The translations under genes were made by a program, and so were the position numbers. DNA of 64,000 nucleotides from assembly GCA_035610835.1 (NCBI GenBank), contig CM069447.1, forward strand, positions 25,599,197-25,663,196, in the 5' to 3' direction. Shown piece by piece: positions 12,284 to 25,230 of this stretch. The stretch is from Ophiura sarsii. Its lineage: Eukaryota; Echinodermata; Ophiuroidea; Amphilepidida; Ophiuridae. Within the stretch, counting starts at the first letter, position 1. Each line of letters starts with the position of its first letter. Below the pieces are notes generated by a model. That model was not told the DNA's origin, did no database searches, and saw only the letters and a list, made by a program, of their open reading frames with translations.

Positions 12284-13647
12284 ACTCATATCCAGTATTG
12301 TTGCTTTGTTGACATAGTTAAAATCCAAAATGGCTGCCAAAATGGCCCCAAAATGGGTCTCAAAATGGCTGCAAAAATTGTCAAATTCCATAAAATGGGA
12401 TAATATCAACCAAAATGTACGATGAAAATATAGTTTTAATGATACGATGGATGTAGACCACTAGTCACTCATATGAGTGTTTTTGCTACATACTTAAAAT
12501 CCAAAATGGCCCCCAAAATGACTGAACAAATTGTCGCAATTCCATAAAATGGGATAATATCAACCAAAATGTAAGATGAAGTATAGTTTTAACATTGGGA
12601 TGTATTATTAGACCACTGGTAACTCATATCCAGTATATTTGAATTGTAATTACATAGTTTAAATCCAAGATGGCCACCGAAATGGCCGCTGTAAATGTGA
12701 AAATAGTCTACATGAGTGTATGATAATCCAAAATAGATATTATAAGAATGTATATTTAATACATCACATTACTATTTATACTAAATAGTATGTTCTAAAC
12801 TGTTAAAGCTATTGCTTTGAGATATAGGGCCCACCTATGTGACAATTTTGATTCTGTATCACTTTCCAAAATGGCTGCCAGAATGGTTAAGTTGATGTTA
12901 AATGACCTAACAAAATTGTATTGTATTGTAAATGACCATACTATGTAATACCAACACCCCTAAATATAATGGGACAGCATTTAGTATATTATTAAGATAA
13001 AGCCTAGATCTAGTTTGAGTATTTTAAAATATCCAAGATGGCTGCAAAGGGTTAAAAGAACCGAAAAACTGTATTAGTTTATTGTTAGTGTTACATTAGA
13101 TATGACCAAATTATTATATCTACAGCTTTTAATCCATCCAGTAAACGTATTCGTATGTGACAAGGTAGATTAAATGGTATAGACTCCATTTTGACAATGT
13201 AATGTTATTACGATGGCCATTATAATGACTGACCATTTCATTAAAAGTACCTCTAAATGGTCAATACAATTACCTCCAAACGGTCAAAACAATTACCACA
13301 GGTGGTCACCAATTGATCAAAATATGGCAAGAATGGAAAGAAATGGACCCGATACCATCATATCATACATTGTCACATACAAATATGTTTACTAGGTGGA
13401 TTAAAAGCTATAGATATAATAATTTGGTCATATCTAATGTAACACTAACAATGAACTAAAACTGCTTTTCAGTTATTTTAACCATTTGCAGCCATCTTGG
13501 ATATTTTAAAATACTCAAACTATAGATCTACAGCCCCTAGGCTTTATCATAGACATATATTGAATGCTGTCCCATTATATTTGGGGTGTTGGCATTACAT
13601 AATATGGTCATTTACACAATACAAAACAATTTTGTTGGGTCATTTAA

Positions 13648-14391
13648 GGGTACACACCACCATAACCTTCCGCGGGTCAGGGTGCAGGGGTACTAAAGTC
13701 CCTAAAAAAAACTTTGATTGTTGCCTCAAATGTCAATATTTTGACCAGATTTTCTCCATAGGTCTTAGATTTTGTTTTATTAAAAAGTTGAAACCTTCAC
13801 GATTGTAATCTGAAATGTAAAAAGTCACAAATTATTCTTGGACGAAGTCTTGAACACATGTGTGAAGCGGCCCGAAACTCAGATTTTCCTGTTTTTTACG
13901 CACTATTTTACACACTATAAAGGCGAGTGCTTTGCGAAATCAAAATGACTGAAAAACTGGGACTGTCGATCATATATGAAATGTTGATAATAATAACCCT
14001 AACACTACCATATACCCCAAAATACCACGACTGGGCACGTTGGTACCACCCGGCGTGGAAGTTTTTTGATGAAAAAATGGACCCAATACATACAGTCTGG
14101 GCAATACACTACCCAGAACTGTGATACAGCCGTGGTGAAGTGTGGAATCCCTCGCCTGTGGTCCCTGGATCAAATCTTTGGGGGGATCGGGGGGATATTT
14201 TGGTCGATTTTCCGCGTTGAAGAAAAGATTCTGAAAAAAGTGGGGGGAAGTGTTATTAAAGAAAACAAAAATACGAAGATTTTACAACAAAAATGAATAT
14301 CCCAAGTAAGGAGGGGGACCCCAGGAGAAGCGATTGAACACCGGGTTTCTAACACGCGTTTCAATGGAAGCGACTATGGTGGTGTATACCC
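13648..14391. mobile_element. TTAA-target element, 744 bp, TIR GGGTACACACCACCAT
   Basis: TTAA is duplicated at 13644-13647 and 14392-14395; the opposite host arm shows a single TTAA (GATGTTAAATGACC). TIRs are GGGTACACACCACCATA and TATGGTGGTGTATACCC. A TTAA target is typical of piggyBac-like (or Kolobok) elements. A degraded tRNA-like repeat is nested inside. Confidence 0.8.
13993..14180 (+). repeat. Degraded tRNA-like repeat, opposite orientation
   Basis: Shows GGCGTGGAAGTTTTTTGATG, AAAATGGACCCAATA, then GCCGTGGTGAAGTGTGG (A-box-like) and GGTCCCTGGATCAAATC (B-box-like), in the same order as the minus-strand reading of 32386-33004. Confidence 0.45.
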
Positions 14392-14592
14392 TTAACATCA
14401 ACTTAACCATTCTGGCAGCGATTTTGGAAAGTTATACAGAATCAAAACTGTCACAGACGTAGGCCTTATATCTAAAAGCAATTATAGCTGAACAGTTTAG
14501 ATTAGAACATACTATTTGGTGCATGTAATGTAATATACACTCTTACAATATCTATTTCTGGAAATTCTGGATTACCATACACTACATGTACA

Positions 14593-15245
14593 CTTATGGG
14601 TGTTTCTTCAGTAATGAGACCCCCCTAGGGTCAATTTATGTAAGTGGCCATAAAAATTGTTTTAAATTAATTTTCTGGTTCATATTTGGCCAGAACTTCT
14701 GTTTAGTACTAGAGAGATAGCGAGCAAAATTTCATAATCCTACCTCAATTTTGAATTTTTTTTACACACAAACCCTATATGGGAAATTGTGTGTCAATGT
14801 TACAACCGTTACCTGTTACAACCGTTAGTGCGTCAAGAATATTCAAACGGCTGAATATTTAAAAGTATACCATGAATATGGTTGGGGCTTATTTCCTAGG
14901 TTGAAAGACATCAATTCCTTGAAACCAAATCCAATGGGGTACTTTTTTGTCATACCAGAGTCTAGAAATTGTCGAACTAGTAGCCGGTCGTAACGGTTTT
15001 AACATTGACGCATGGTTACAACCGTTATCAACAAAATGTCATGAAACTCTAAAAACTGACAACATTTCAAAATCCTTTTACAATATTCAGGTAGCCTCAA
15101 TGTGATGTATTGCATAAATCAAGGAAAGGCCACTTGACAATTAATTATGTGCTTCAGGAGGTCATTTTTGATCATTGATGCACACATTTGTGTGAAAATG
15201 GCCATATATATAGGAGGGTTCTCATTACTGAAGAAACACCCTTAT
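14593..15245. mobile_element. Nested TIR element, ~650 bp
   Basis: Ends are TTATGGGTGTTTCTTCAGTA and the matching complement TTACTGAAGAAACACCCTTAT. It interrupts the right arm of the giant inverted repeat; the left arm (12700-12730) shows the continuous sequence. The interior has repeated TTACAACCGTTA motifs, partly in inverted orientation. Confidence 0.7.
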
Positions 15246-16502
15246 ACATGTATGTAGACTATTTTTACATTTACAGCGGCCATTTTGGTGGTGGCCATCT
15301 TGGATTTAAAGTATTTTATTCCAATGCAAATATAATGGATATGAGTTACTATCAGTCGTCTAATACATACATCTTAATGTTAAAACTATACTTTCATCAT
15401 ACATTTTGGTTGATATTATCCCATTTTATGGAATTCCGACAATTTGTTCAGTCCTTTTGGGACCCATTTTGGGGGCCATTTTGGATTTTTAAGTAGGCCT
15501 ATGTTAATAAAGCAAAAATACTGGATATGAATTACTAGGGGTCTAATACATACATCCCATCATTAAAACTATACATTTTGGTTGACATTGTCACATTTAA
15601 TAGAATTTGACCATTTTTGCAGCCATTTTGCAGCCATTTTGGGACCTATTTTGGGGCCATTAGGGCAGCCATTTTTGATTTTTAACTATGTTAACAAAGC
15701 AAAAATATTGGATATTAGTTACTAGGGGTCTAACACATACATCCCATTGTTAAAATCATATTTTCATCATACATTTTGGTTGATATTGTGCTATTTTATT
15801 TAAATTTTGACCATATTTGACCATTTTTGGCGGCCATTTTGGTTTTAAAATATGTTAACAAACCAAAAAATAGATATGAGTTTCTAGTGGTGTAATACAT
15901 ACATCCCATTGTTAAAGCTATACTCTGATCATACATGTTGGTTCATTTATGCCAATTTATGGAATTTTACCATTTTTAGCGGCCATTTTGGTGGCCATCT
16001 TGGTTTTAGGTGTGTTAACAAAGCAACAATTGTGGATATGAGTGTCTAGTGGACAGTAGTGGTCTAACACATACATCTCACTATTAAAACTATACTTAAA
16101 CCATACATTTTGATTGCTATGTCATTTTATGAGGTTTTACCAGTCTGGCCGGCCATTTTGGACGCCATCTTGAATAACCCCTTAGTCGTGGCCGCAATTT
16201 TGAAATTAAGATCAGGACTAGTTAGTTCTGCTTGAGGGGCAACAGACATGACATGACAGACATGACAATTCTACCAAACAATAAGCTTTAAAAAGTGACC
16301 ACGTGTCATGTTTTGTTTAAAAATAGTTTAAATATGTTAACATTTGGCCGCCATTTTAAAAATCCAAAATGGCCGCCATTGGACATTTGAAAAATGTGTA
16401 AACATTGGTTTCTGGTATCAGTGGTCTTTAAACATTAATTAGATGCAAAAATTAGCAACTCCTCACAAAAATCCAACGAAATTACATAGTGGCCCTGACT
16501 AT

Positions 16503-17530
16503 GCATTAAAAGTGACATGTCACACGGGGTCACTAGAGGTCATTGAACTATACAGGTGAAAATCTTAAGACATGTTCTGATTTTAACGGGACTACTTTTT
16601 TCTTGTGCGCATTGATAAGCCAAGAAAAAAAGTCAATCATAAGTTTTGGGTCAAAGGTCAAGAAAAGGTCACTAGGGGTCAAAATGTAAATGTTCACTCC
16701 ATTCACTCAAAATGCTACTTGTCCGAGGGAAAATGACTGATGATTGTCAGAATTGGTCAAAAGATTCCCCTTGACCATGTTCATATAGGTTGCTCCTGCA
16801 CTAAAAGTGACATGTCACACAGGGTCACTAGAGGTCATTGAACTATACAGGTGAAAATCTTAAGACATGCTCCGATTCCAAATGGATTCTCGCAGAGGAA
16901 TTTTGCGAGAATCCATGGATTCTCGCAGAATATTTTTGCGAGAATCCTTTTTACTGAATTTAAATTCCGCATTTTAAACATTTATTGTACTATTGTATAC
17001 TTAAAAAATAATAGTACACAAATTGAATCAAACACTTCTTAAAATTAATTAAAATATTATCAAGAATAAGGCTATAAGCTTGCATAACTTCCAAATTCGG
17101 CATGTTTGTTGACTAAGGGTCAAATACCAGTCATCTAAGGTCCTGTTTTGGACTTAAAAAGAAAGAAAAAAAAGTTTAAAAAAAAAAAAAAAAGGAAAAA
17201 AAAATCCACCTGGATTCGCGCGGTAGTGATTTTACGCGTATCTTTACGCGAATCGATTCGCGGATTCGCGCCGAAAGTACACTCCTGAGTTTGTTTCTTT
17301 CTTTCTATCAAACCCATCTACAAAATGCTTCTTCTCCTACAGTTTACATGCTACAATCACCAGATTTGGTTAGTAGGACCCCCTAACCTGACCTACATAT
17401 AGGGTCTTCACAGTTTGGGGTCAAAGGTCACACAGGGGTCATAAGGGGTCAAAACGTGATTTTCACTTAAAACGCCGTTTCAATTTAGTGAAATGACCTA
17501 GGATCGCCAAAATTAGTCAACACATTCCTT
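16503..17530. repeat. GGGGTCAAAGGTCA repeat block C with small hairpins
   Basis: Continuation of the repeat interrupted at 9629. At 16884-16947 there are two adjacent hairpins, each GGATTCTCGCAGA...TGCGAGAATCC. An A-rich run (about 17160-17205) is followed by a GATTCGCG-type inverted stretch. Confidence 0.75.
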
Positions 17531-17539
17531 ATGACCGTA

Positions 17540-18432
17540 CACAGAGCCAAATAACCTGAATCTGACATCAAAATAAGTGTACCACACACCCTTTCCCTTT
17601 GACATGACCTTGAAAATGCAAATTTATTCAACCGCGATGGGTTTATCAGATTTTCATACCCCCTATGAATAATCAGAAAAGCTTCAAATTGCGTAATGCA
17701 TTTAATAGTCACATGTGGTCTTCAAAAGCAATTACAATAATTGTCTTAACTCACTAAGTTACTTTTAAGCAAGGCTTCAAAGTTAGCTCCAGCAGGAAAA
17801 TGTAAAGTGCTCCAAAAATGCAAGGATGGGGGACGCCAATATAAATTGTATTCGTTGGACTATGATCGCATCATGGCATTGTTACCTGAATGGCTGCCAA
17901 TCATTCAGAACATTAAACAGACTCAACGATACCATTTGGTATGTTCATAAATTGCATTGAATATGAATTTGATCTTGAGATAGTTGAAAATTAAATATGT
18001 TAAATGTCAGTGATGTTTTGGTATGATGGTTTTAATGTTTTTGACTCATAAGGTAGATTTAATTTATAAACAAAGTGAACAAAGTTTCATGATAGTGGGA
18101 ACTTGTTGTAAAGTCCAAAGGTCAATCAAGCGGGAATGTTTCATAATAAATTTACATTTTCCTGCTGGAGCCAACTTTTGAAGCCTTGCTTTAAAAGTAA
18201 CTTAGTGAGTTAAGCCAATTGTAATTGCTTTAAAGTAACCACATGTGACTATTAAATGCATAAATATGCAATTTGAAGCTTTTCTGATTATTCATAGAGG
18301 GTCTCAGGGGGGGTCTGAAAATCAGGAAAACCCTTCACGGTTGAATAAATTTGCATTTTTAAGGTCATGTCAAAGGGAAAGGGGGTGTGGTACACTTATT
18401 TTGATGTGCGATTCAGGTTATTTGGCTTACTG
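17540..18432. repeat. Inverted-repeat element, ~890 bp
   Basis: The left arm (17540-17805, CCAAATAACC to CAGCAGGAAAATGTAAA) mirrors the right arm (18151-18432). Mirrored frames in the two arms explain the similar short open frames. A second, broken copy lies at 18655-19800. Confidence 0.75.
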
Positions 18433-18768
18433 TCACCCTAGGAACCAATATCTAGCTCTACATCTTGTTGTAAAGATACATGAAATTGCTCTATAAAACA
18501 TGAAATATTACAAAATGGCCGCTCGCGTGGCATATTTGTGAACGCTGTCTCACCATGAAGGAGAAGAGATACCAAAATCAAACTTGGTCCATACTATATG
18601 TATTAGACTTAGATTAACAAATTGACAGAGTTTCATTTTGGTGAATTGTTTCCTAAAGGTCACCGAGAATGCCAGGATTTTTTTGACATTTTCTGGCTGG
18701 AGCCAACTTTGGAGGGGTGCTGTAGATAAACAAAATGAGTGAAAGACCTGGAATTTGGGGAAAAGTAA

Positions 18769-19594
18769 GGGACCGTTCATAAATACTTTGGTGGGGGGGG
18801 GGGGGGGGGGGGGGGCTGGATAATTTTATTTTTGGTATATCAAAACTTGTTTGACCCCCCCCTCTCACCATGCCACTAACTTTTTTGACCCCCCCCTCCT
18901 CCTTCTCGCCATGCCACTAACTTTTTTGACCCCCCCTCCCTCTCGCCATGCCACAAACTTGTTTGACCCCCCCTGCATTACTGCCTGCACCTGAAACTTT
19001 CTTGTCCCCGTTCATTACATTGTTATCAAGTTCAAAGAACATAGATTTTCTTTTGACCATGTATCATATTCTATTTTTGATGGACGCATCACATCTAGAA
19101 GGGCAAGTTGTAGAATCTAGACTCTAGAGTGAATCAGAACTCCCACTTCAATTGTAGATATCTTTGGAGTCTTTACTCCCCTGAATAACTTCACATATTT
19201 ATGCACGGATCTCGGTATTTGAAACCAATTAGGATGCTCCTTCCAATTATATATCCTGGCTTTAAATGTTTTTGCTTTATTATTTTTTAGCTGGGCTTGT
19301 ACATGAAAATAGACCTGTCGACATCTTCGCGCGTAGCGCGCCAAAAAAAAGTCTATTTTTACATTGATTTACAGTATGAACTTTCTGTAATAATGTGCAT
19401 ACAGGTAAAGCAGGGGTTTGAGGGCGAAGCCCCCAGAAAATTTTGGAAACTAATTTAAAGTGTTTTAAACTTTTTTAACCCCCCCCTGTTGGGGTTTTCA
19501 AAAACTTTTTTGACCCCCCTTTGCAGAGTATCAACACTTTTTGGACCCCCCCTATAATTATCCAGCCCCCACCAAAGTATTTATGAACGCTCCC
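18769..19594. mobile_element. Harbinger-like G-rich element, 826 bp
   Basis: TAA is duplicated at 18766-18768 and 19595-19597. Ends are GGGACCGTTCATAAATACTTTGG and the complement with CACCAAAGTATTTATGAACG. A G24-type run follows the left end. Inside are three ~52-bp units (TTTTTTGACCCCCCC...CTCGCCATGCCACTAAC, 18845-18985). It splits a copy of the 17540 repeat. Confidence 0.78.
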
Positions 19595-19799
19595 TAACCA
19601 CATGTGACTATAGCATGCATGCAATTTGAAGCTTTTCTGATTATCCATAGGGGGTATCCGGGGGATCTGAAAATCCGATAAACCATTCGCGGTTGAATAC
19701 ATTTGCATTTGTCATGTCAAAGGGAAAGGGGGGGGGGTGTGGTACACTTATTTTGATGTCAGATTTGGGTTATTTGGCTTACTGTCTCCCTAGAAACCA

Positions 19800-20640
19800 A
19801 GTTTCAGCTCAGTATCATATTGGGAAGACACTTTAAAGTGTTCTACCAAACGCAAAATATTCGAAGACGTGACTTTTGCGCAAATGTTCGGCCGTGACCC
19901 CCCAACTTCGACTAGCTATAATTCCTGAACGACTTTGAATTGGATTTTTTTAACTTTGCATATGTTCATTTCACACATAAATGAACATTATATATGAAAT
20001 TCAGCAAAATCTAAGAGGTGACCTGTACCAAATTTCTGGATTTTGGTTGTTTTGACACAGAATGACCCTAAAGGTTAAAAATAGTAGGATAATGTAGCTT
20101 GAGCAGAAAACTGTTCAAAAAGTAATTAAGTGAGACTATATACATGGGGCTGGGAAAACTTTATTTACTGGTCTTTGTAAATTGCAATTGACTTCTAATT
20201 AAATTTCTAATCAACTATACTTTCAGGGCGTATTAATTATGTGGTTACAAACTTAGGGTAATTAGGGTATATTTCAAGAATATTTGAAGCTCTCGCAAAA
20301 ACATTTGTCAAAGGACTATCGCGTCATTACATTATTGTGTCATATCATATTTAAACATGTTGATGCATTGACAGCTCCCGTGGAAAAGCCATTTTTACAC
20401 ATACTCGCTAAAAATAGCAATTATCTCAAAAAATATTAATGTAATATCTTCCCTATTTTCACCAACAATGCTCAACGATATATGCTTTAATAATATGCAA
20501 ACCAAATTACTAAAATATTTTATCATCTAGGAGAAAATGGCCTCCAAAGTTGGGTATAGTTTTTTTTGGACCACCCTGTAAGTACTGCATCACAACCTGG
20601 GTCTAGATCTATAATCTTGAAACAATGACTCGCTTGTCCC
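19800..20640. other. Non-coding intron DNA
   Basis: No gene seen. 19905-20070 is a diverged copy of one arm of the 9996-11006 element (AAATTCAGCAAAATCTAAGAGGTGACC, ACACAGAATGACCC). The remainder is AT-rich and unassigned. Confidence 0.4.
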
Positions 20641-20646
20641 ACTTAC

Positions 20647-21019
20647 CTCTAGGACCAGAGCTACCTTCCACTGGGCACCATGTCCAAATTTTCTTTTCTT
20701 CTTTTTTCTCTTCTTCTTTTTTCTTTTCTTCTTCTACTTCTTTAATCTTCCATGTCAGGTCACCGAGGTACTCATGTAGTAGTGCTGCCACCATTTTGAA
20801 ATGACTGCCTTTTTCAAGGTCATCAAATATTCGTTGAGGCAGCTGTGGTAGGTCGCTTGGATCACAAGTTAAAGGATCCATATAACACAACATGATTTCC
20901 TCCTCCTCCGGTGAGATCTGTGAGATTTGCTGGACTCCAATTATATTTTGTAGACCGTATTGTGATTTGTGTGCCTTCAAGATCAGGAAATCTGGTGTTT
21001 GGGAACTTTCTTTGTTACT
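20647..21019 (-). CDS. Exon 2 (internal) of unrecognised three-exon gene
   Basis: Seen: the open frame is bounded by a strong acceptor (a T-rich tract ending TTTTCAG, first exon base 21019) and a perfect donor (GAG|GTAAGT, last exon base 20647). The exon is 373 nt: 124 codons plus one base, so it starts in phase 0 and ends in phase 1. The peptide starts SNKESSQTPDFLILKAHKSQ. It then has an acidic stretch (SPEEEEIMLCYMDP), a predicted helical part with FDDLEKGSHFKMVAALLHEYLGDL, and a highly charged EVEEEKKKEEEKK run followed by WTWCPVEGSSGPR. The charged run may form a single helix or coiled coil. There is no stop or frameshift, and no family is recognised. Its start phase matches exon 1 and its end phase matches exon 3; the split codon G|AT gives Asp. 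Both flanking introns (about 17 kb each) are packed with transposons. Confidence 0.66.
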
Positions 21020-21029
21020 CTGAAAATAA

Positions 21030-24000
21030 AGAATACATTAATTTATCCTTTAGTAGTGTACATGAATTCTGTAATCTCATTGTTCAAACACGTCTCAAAC
21101 AAATCCTGTATTCATGATTTGCAGAGCTAACAAGAACTGTCTTTAAACGAGGGCATCAACGATGCAGAACCACGATACATTATGAAAGCATAAAACAGGA
21201 GTAATATAGCCAATAAGTGTATTTCGGCATGTCGGTTCTCGCTGGTGGCGCTCTATACCTCCCTGGGCGAGTGGGACTTCTCGACGGACTACAAAATACC
21301 AGCGATAAATGACATTTTTCTTTTTTTTATCCACACAAATCATTCAAATATCCCCATTCAGTATTGAAATTAATATGTTCTTACAGTTAATGTGAGTAAA
21401 TCTGAAATGGATGGCAAGGATTAAATTAAAAATATGGCGATTGTATCAATGCAAATAGTAGAAAATACGCTGATGTCAGATTTGATTTGAGAAAAGCCGA
21501 TCGATGCTTCAAGATGTGTTGTCAAAATCACTTCATGTACCGTAAAAAACTCATAAAATAAAAGCATTTTAATTTACATTCTTGTCGGTGGCAATTTTCG
21601 TTTCAGTCCCTTGGCGCCAACCCTGTAAATAGCGACCAAATCGGTCGCAAATGCGCCCAAATATTTGCCTATGCGATCATATTTCCACACGCAATCGCCA
21701 TTCATTAGCGACCTAAACAATTGCCAACTAGTCGCCAGGAAATATCATCAAGAAAGCTTACAAACTACCTACGAAAATGCATTCAGTTGTGACTGGTAGA
21801 ACTCTGCCACATAAATCATCACACTGTCGATGGGAAACCGAGGATTTTTTAGTTGGGGCTTTAGGGACGCACCATTAGATTTTCAGGGGGGGGGGGGTAG
21901 GAAGTTTTCGGAGAAAAAAAAATTCACCCTCTATGCAGGCCAAAAAAAAAAAAAATCACCCCCTGATGAGTAAAAAAAAAAAAAATTCTACCCCCACCCA
22001 ACTCAATATGAATGGATACATTTAAAGCCGTATTTACAAATGTTGCTATTTTTGCTCTTTCTATTTGCCTTATATCGCAATTTCCTTTTGACCGCCAACT
22101 TTCCATTTTAATGGAATTTTTATTATGATTAGGCTCCTTAAGAATACTGTACCAAGATAATTCCGTTTGAGTTAATTTGCATATTATCCCTCGTGAAATG
22201 CTCATGTACATGTATACTGGTAGTATGGTCAGTTCTTCAAGCTAGTAAAAGCAATTGCTAGTTTTTATTTATACGGCCCATTGGATCCAAAACTTTATAA
22301 TGATAAAATTGGGTGATTTACCCAGTTTTAAAAATATTTTAAAGAAAACACCTCATAGCTCAACCAATACATTATGGACCTAATCTATCCAATACATGAA
22401 ATTGACAGCTTGTCACTAATGGACAGGGATAGCACTGGATCAAAAATGTGAGAGGTCTCATGACTTTTCAGGACCCCGTAGGACTTCAAAAAACAAATTT
22501 AAGGGGTCCCCAACAAAATTGAGGGGTCCTGAAGTTTGGGTATTTGAAAATTTTACATTTTTACGGACAGTTTTAATGAATTTATATTGTGAGCAAAGGA
22601 TGGATATGTAATTTACAGAATTTCTTAAGGTTTCCATTTCCATACATCGTCAAATTTAAGGGGTCCCTTCAATTTTGATCGGGACCCGCAAGTCTTTCCA
22701 ATTAGAGATCTGACGCGTCACTACAAGAAAGTGAGCGGTCTAGGACGCGCAGATGTGTCAGAATGCGACCCCTGCTAATGGATGAAATTTATAGCTTGTC
22801 GCTAGCTGAGCTTCTGCATCATTGATGCTCTCGTTGTTGTTTCTACTACACAAAAACACAGCATAACTTGATTAAAACAATACCATCGCTATTTATTGAA
22901 AAACGCCCTCTGACGTAATATGCTGATCTAGCGGAGGAGATCAGCATTTTTGAATCGACGTTTTGTTGTACAAAGAGGGCTAATTTTTCTTAATCTTTAT
23001 AGGTGTAAGTTCATATGTAATACAATTGTAAAAATATACAAATCCCAGTTGTTATCATATATTTTTGTAATTGAGGGCGCTGCCTCCACCACATCTCTTA
23101 ATGCCCCTTTAAGCGTTAAATACGGAACAAATAATGACACCAACAATTACGGTGCCCAGGGGTCAAAATAATTATTTTTTCCAGGGGGCTATTTTCTTGT
23201 TTGGCAAAAAAAAATCGCCCCCTGAAGATTTTATTAGGGGGCTATTTTTACATACCAGGGGGCTACTTTTTTGCTTCCATTTCGGATACAGATTTGTATT
23301 TGCTATTTTTGCAGAAATTTGTATTTAGGCCTATTGTAAACGAGTAATAAATAATGATATGACCTACTACATTATCTATTTTATGTTATACTTTGATGGC
23401 TGCGCATGGATGGAAAATACAATACCGCCTGATGAAATGATGTGCGAGTTCAAGTTGTGATCAATTTGTTGCTTCTTTTTTTAAAATTAATCAAACTCCA
23501 ACCTCAACTCTTACTAGTTACATCATCATGATATGAGTGAAAACCCTTGTTTAAGTTTCACACTAAAACCATAGATCCTTGAGCCTTGAGGCCAGGATCT
23601 ATGCTGCTAGGTCATATTCTCAAAATCTCAATTACCATTACTTTTATAGTCAGGAAAAATGTTGATATTTAAGGAGTTATGAGCATTTAAACATTTCCTT
23701 TAATACAGGCTTCAATTGAAAAAAGAAACTTTGAAACCATAAATATCCCATACCCTACCGTTTGTAACCGCAAAAGTGATATGACCTGAGAGTTAAGTTG
23801 ATCAGAAACAGTTTCAGTTTTTAGAATACCCCCCCCCCTTCCCCTCCATACCCTATCCCCTGCCTCTCCTAGGCTACCCCTATTCCCTCCCTATCGCTAT
23901 TCCCTTCCTACCCGATCTTCAACAAAACTAAGTTAAGTCCAATTAGTATTTTTTTATCACTGTAGTGTAAGTATACCTTCTTTAAATTAAACTTAACTAT

Positions 24001-24080
24001 ACCCTCCCTCCCCTATCACCATCCCCTATCCCCTCCCTCTAGTCTCGTGCAGCAGCTTAACGATTTACATGCTATTACAT
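21030..24080. other. Non-coding intron DNA with G/A-rich repeats
   Basis: No gene seen. 21590-21740 has repeated TCGGTCGC/GCGACC motifs. 21870-22010 has AGGGACGCACCATTAGATTTTC followed by a G12 run and A-rich stretches, resembling one end of a GCGCACCA-type element. 23165-23280 repeats CAGGGGGCTATTTT three times. The rest is unassigned AT-rich DNA. Confidence 0.4.
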
Positions 24081-24083
24081 GTA

Positions 24084-24543
24084 CCGTATTATCCCTATTA
24101 AGCGCCCAGGACCTTATAAGCGCCCACCCCCTTTCCACAGGTGACTTTAAAAATATATACTAATTAACCGCCCACCCAAAAAATAAGCTTACTTAAAAGT
24201 TACTCACATCACACTAAGTCTCGGACTACAAATTGCTTGAAAATAAAGAGGAAATTGTGGTTATTTTAACTTCAGACATACTTGACATATTGTTTGTGAT
24301 CCAAAAGTGAACTTAAACCATGTGCTATGCCTTCAAACACCAACAGAAACCATCCGAAATACGCACGTTTCGTGTTTATTGTCATTCGTGGAGGCCGCCA
24401 TCTTGAATTGCAAAACATCGAATTTTGCGGCTTGGGACGTAAAGGTTGTTGAATTTTGCAACCTTGACGGTCAACAACTTTGTAAATCAGTATACAAATA
24501 TGACTTAGTTAACTGCCCTGGGCGCTTAATAGGGATAATACGG
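24084..24543. mobile_element. TIR element with TA duplication, 460 bp
   Basis: The 28-bp terminal inverted repeats start CCGTATTATCCCTATTAAGC and are flanked by TA on both sides, the target size of mariner-like elements. An 86-residue frame inside shows no family features. Confidence 0.78.
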
Positions 24544-24689
24544 TATGCTTACTTCACAACTTGCTGACTGGGCCTGGTTTTTAACACTATTTAGGCCAAA
24601 CAAAAATAATTGTTTATATTAAACAAGTTACAAGCATTTAAACATTTCCTTTAACATTGTCTTTCAATTGAAAAAATACTGTAAGTCAC

Positions 24690-25230
24690 GACTTGTGGAT
24701 CCCCCTGGTTGGGAGATCAACTAAATGAGGTCAAAGGCCACATAGGGGTCATGTTCCCCCAGTGTTCATGTTTCTTTTCACCAAGTTTGAGGTCAATCGG
24801 GCAACTTTTACGATTTGACCTCTGGATGACCTTTGACCTCAGATGACCTCGGATGACTTCGAATTATTTTTTGACATGTTTCCCCGGTGTTCATTGCATG
24901 ATTTAACCCCTTGTTGACTTTTGACTTTGGATGACCTCTAATGACCGTTGACCTCGGATGACCTCTAATTTATTTTAGACATGTTCACCCGGTGTTCATG
25001 TTTCTTTTCTCCAAGTTTGAAGTCAATCGGGCAACTTTTACGATTTGACCCCTGGATGACCTTTGACCTCAGATGACCTATGCAAATTAGACCCCAAAAA
25101 ATGTTCACCCAGTGTTCATCTTTCTTTTCTCCAAGTTTGAAGTCAATCTGGTAACTTTAATGATTTGACCTCTGGATGACCTTTGACCTCAGATGACCTA
25201 TGCAAATTAGACCCAAAAAAAGCAGCCACA
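24690..25230. repeat. Tandem TGACCTTTGACCTC repeats
   Basis: Units contain CCGGTGTTCATGTTTCTTTT, CCAAGTTTGA(A/G)GTCAATC, GATTTGACC and CTGGATGACCTTTGACCTCA. The CCAAGTTTGA anchor is at 24781, 25013 and 25133, giving steps of 232 and 120 bp. Contains at least three TGACCTTTGACCTC motifs. Confidence 0.7.

Larger units (their letters stand above)
9631..16500. mobile_element. 6.87-kb foldback element (giant inverted repeat)
   Basis: The ends GTCAGGGCCACTATGTA and its complement are flanked by TA on both sides. They interrupt a GGGGTCAAAGGTCA repeat unit whose uninterrupted form is visible near 16789-16815. The arms meet around 13200-13340 (mirrored TTATATCTACAGCTTTTAATCCA). Arms hold roughly 165-bp subrepeats (TAGTTTTAACAATGGGAT, ACCACTAGTAACTCATAT, AAAATGGCCGCC). 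Nested insertions sit at 9996-11006, 11259-12283, 13648-14391 and 14593-15245. No transposase is recognised. Confidence 0.85.
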
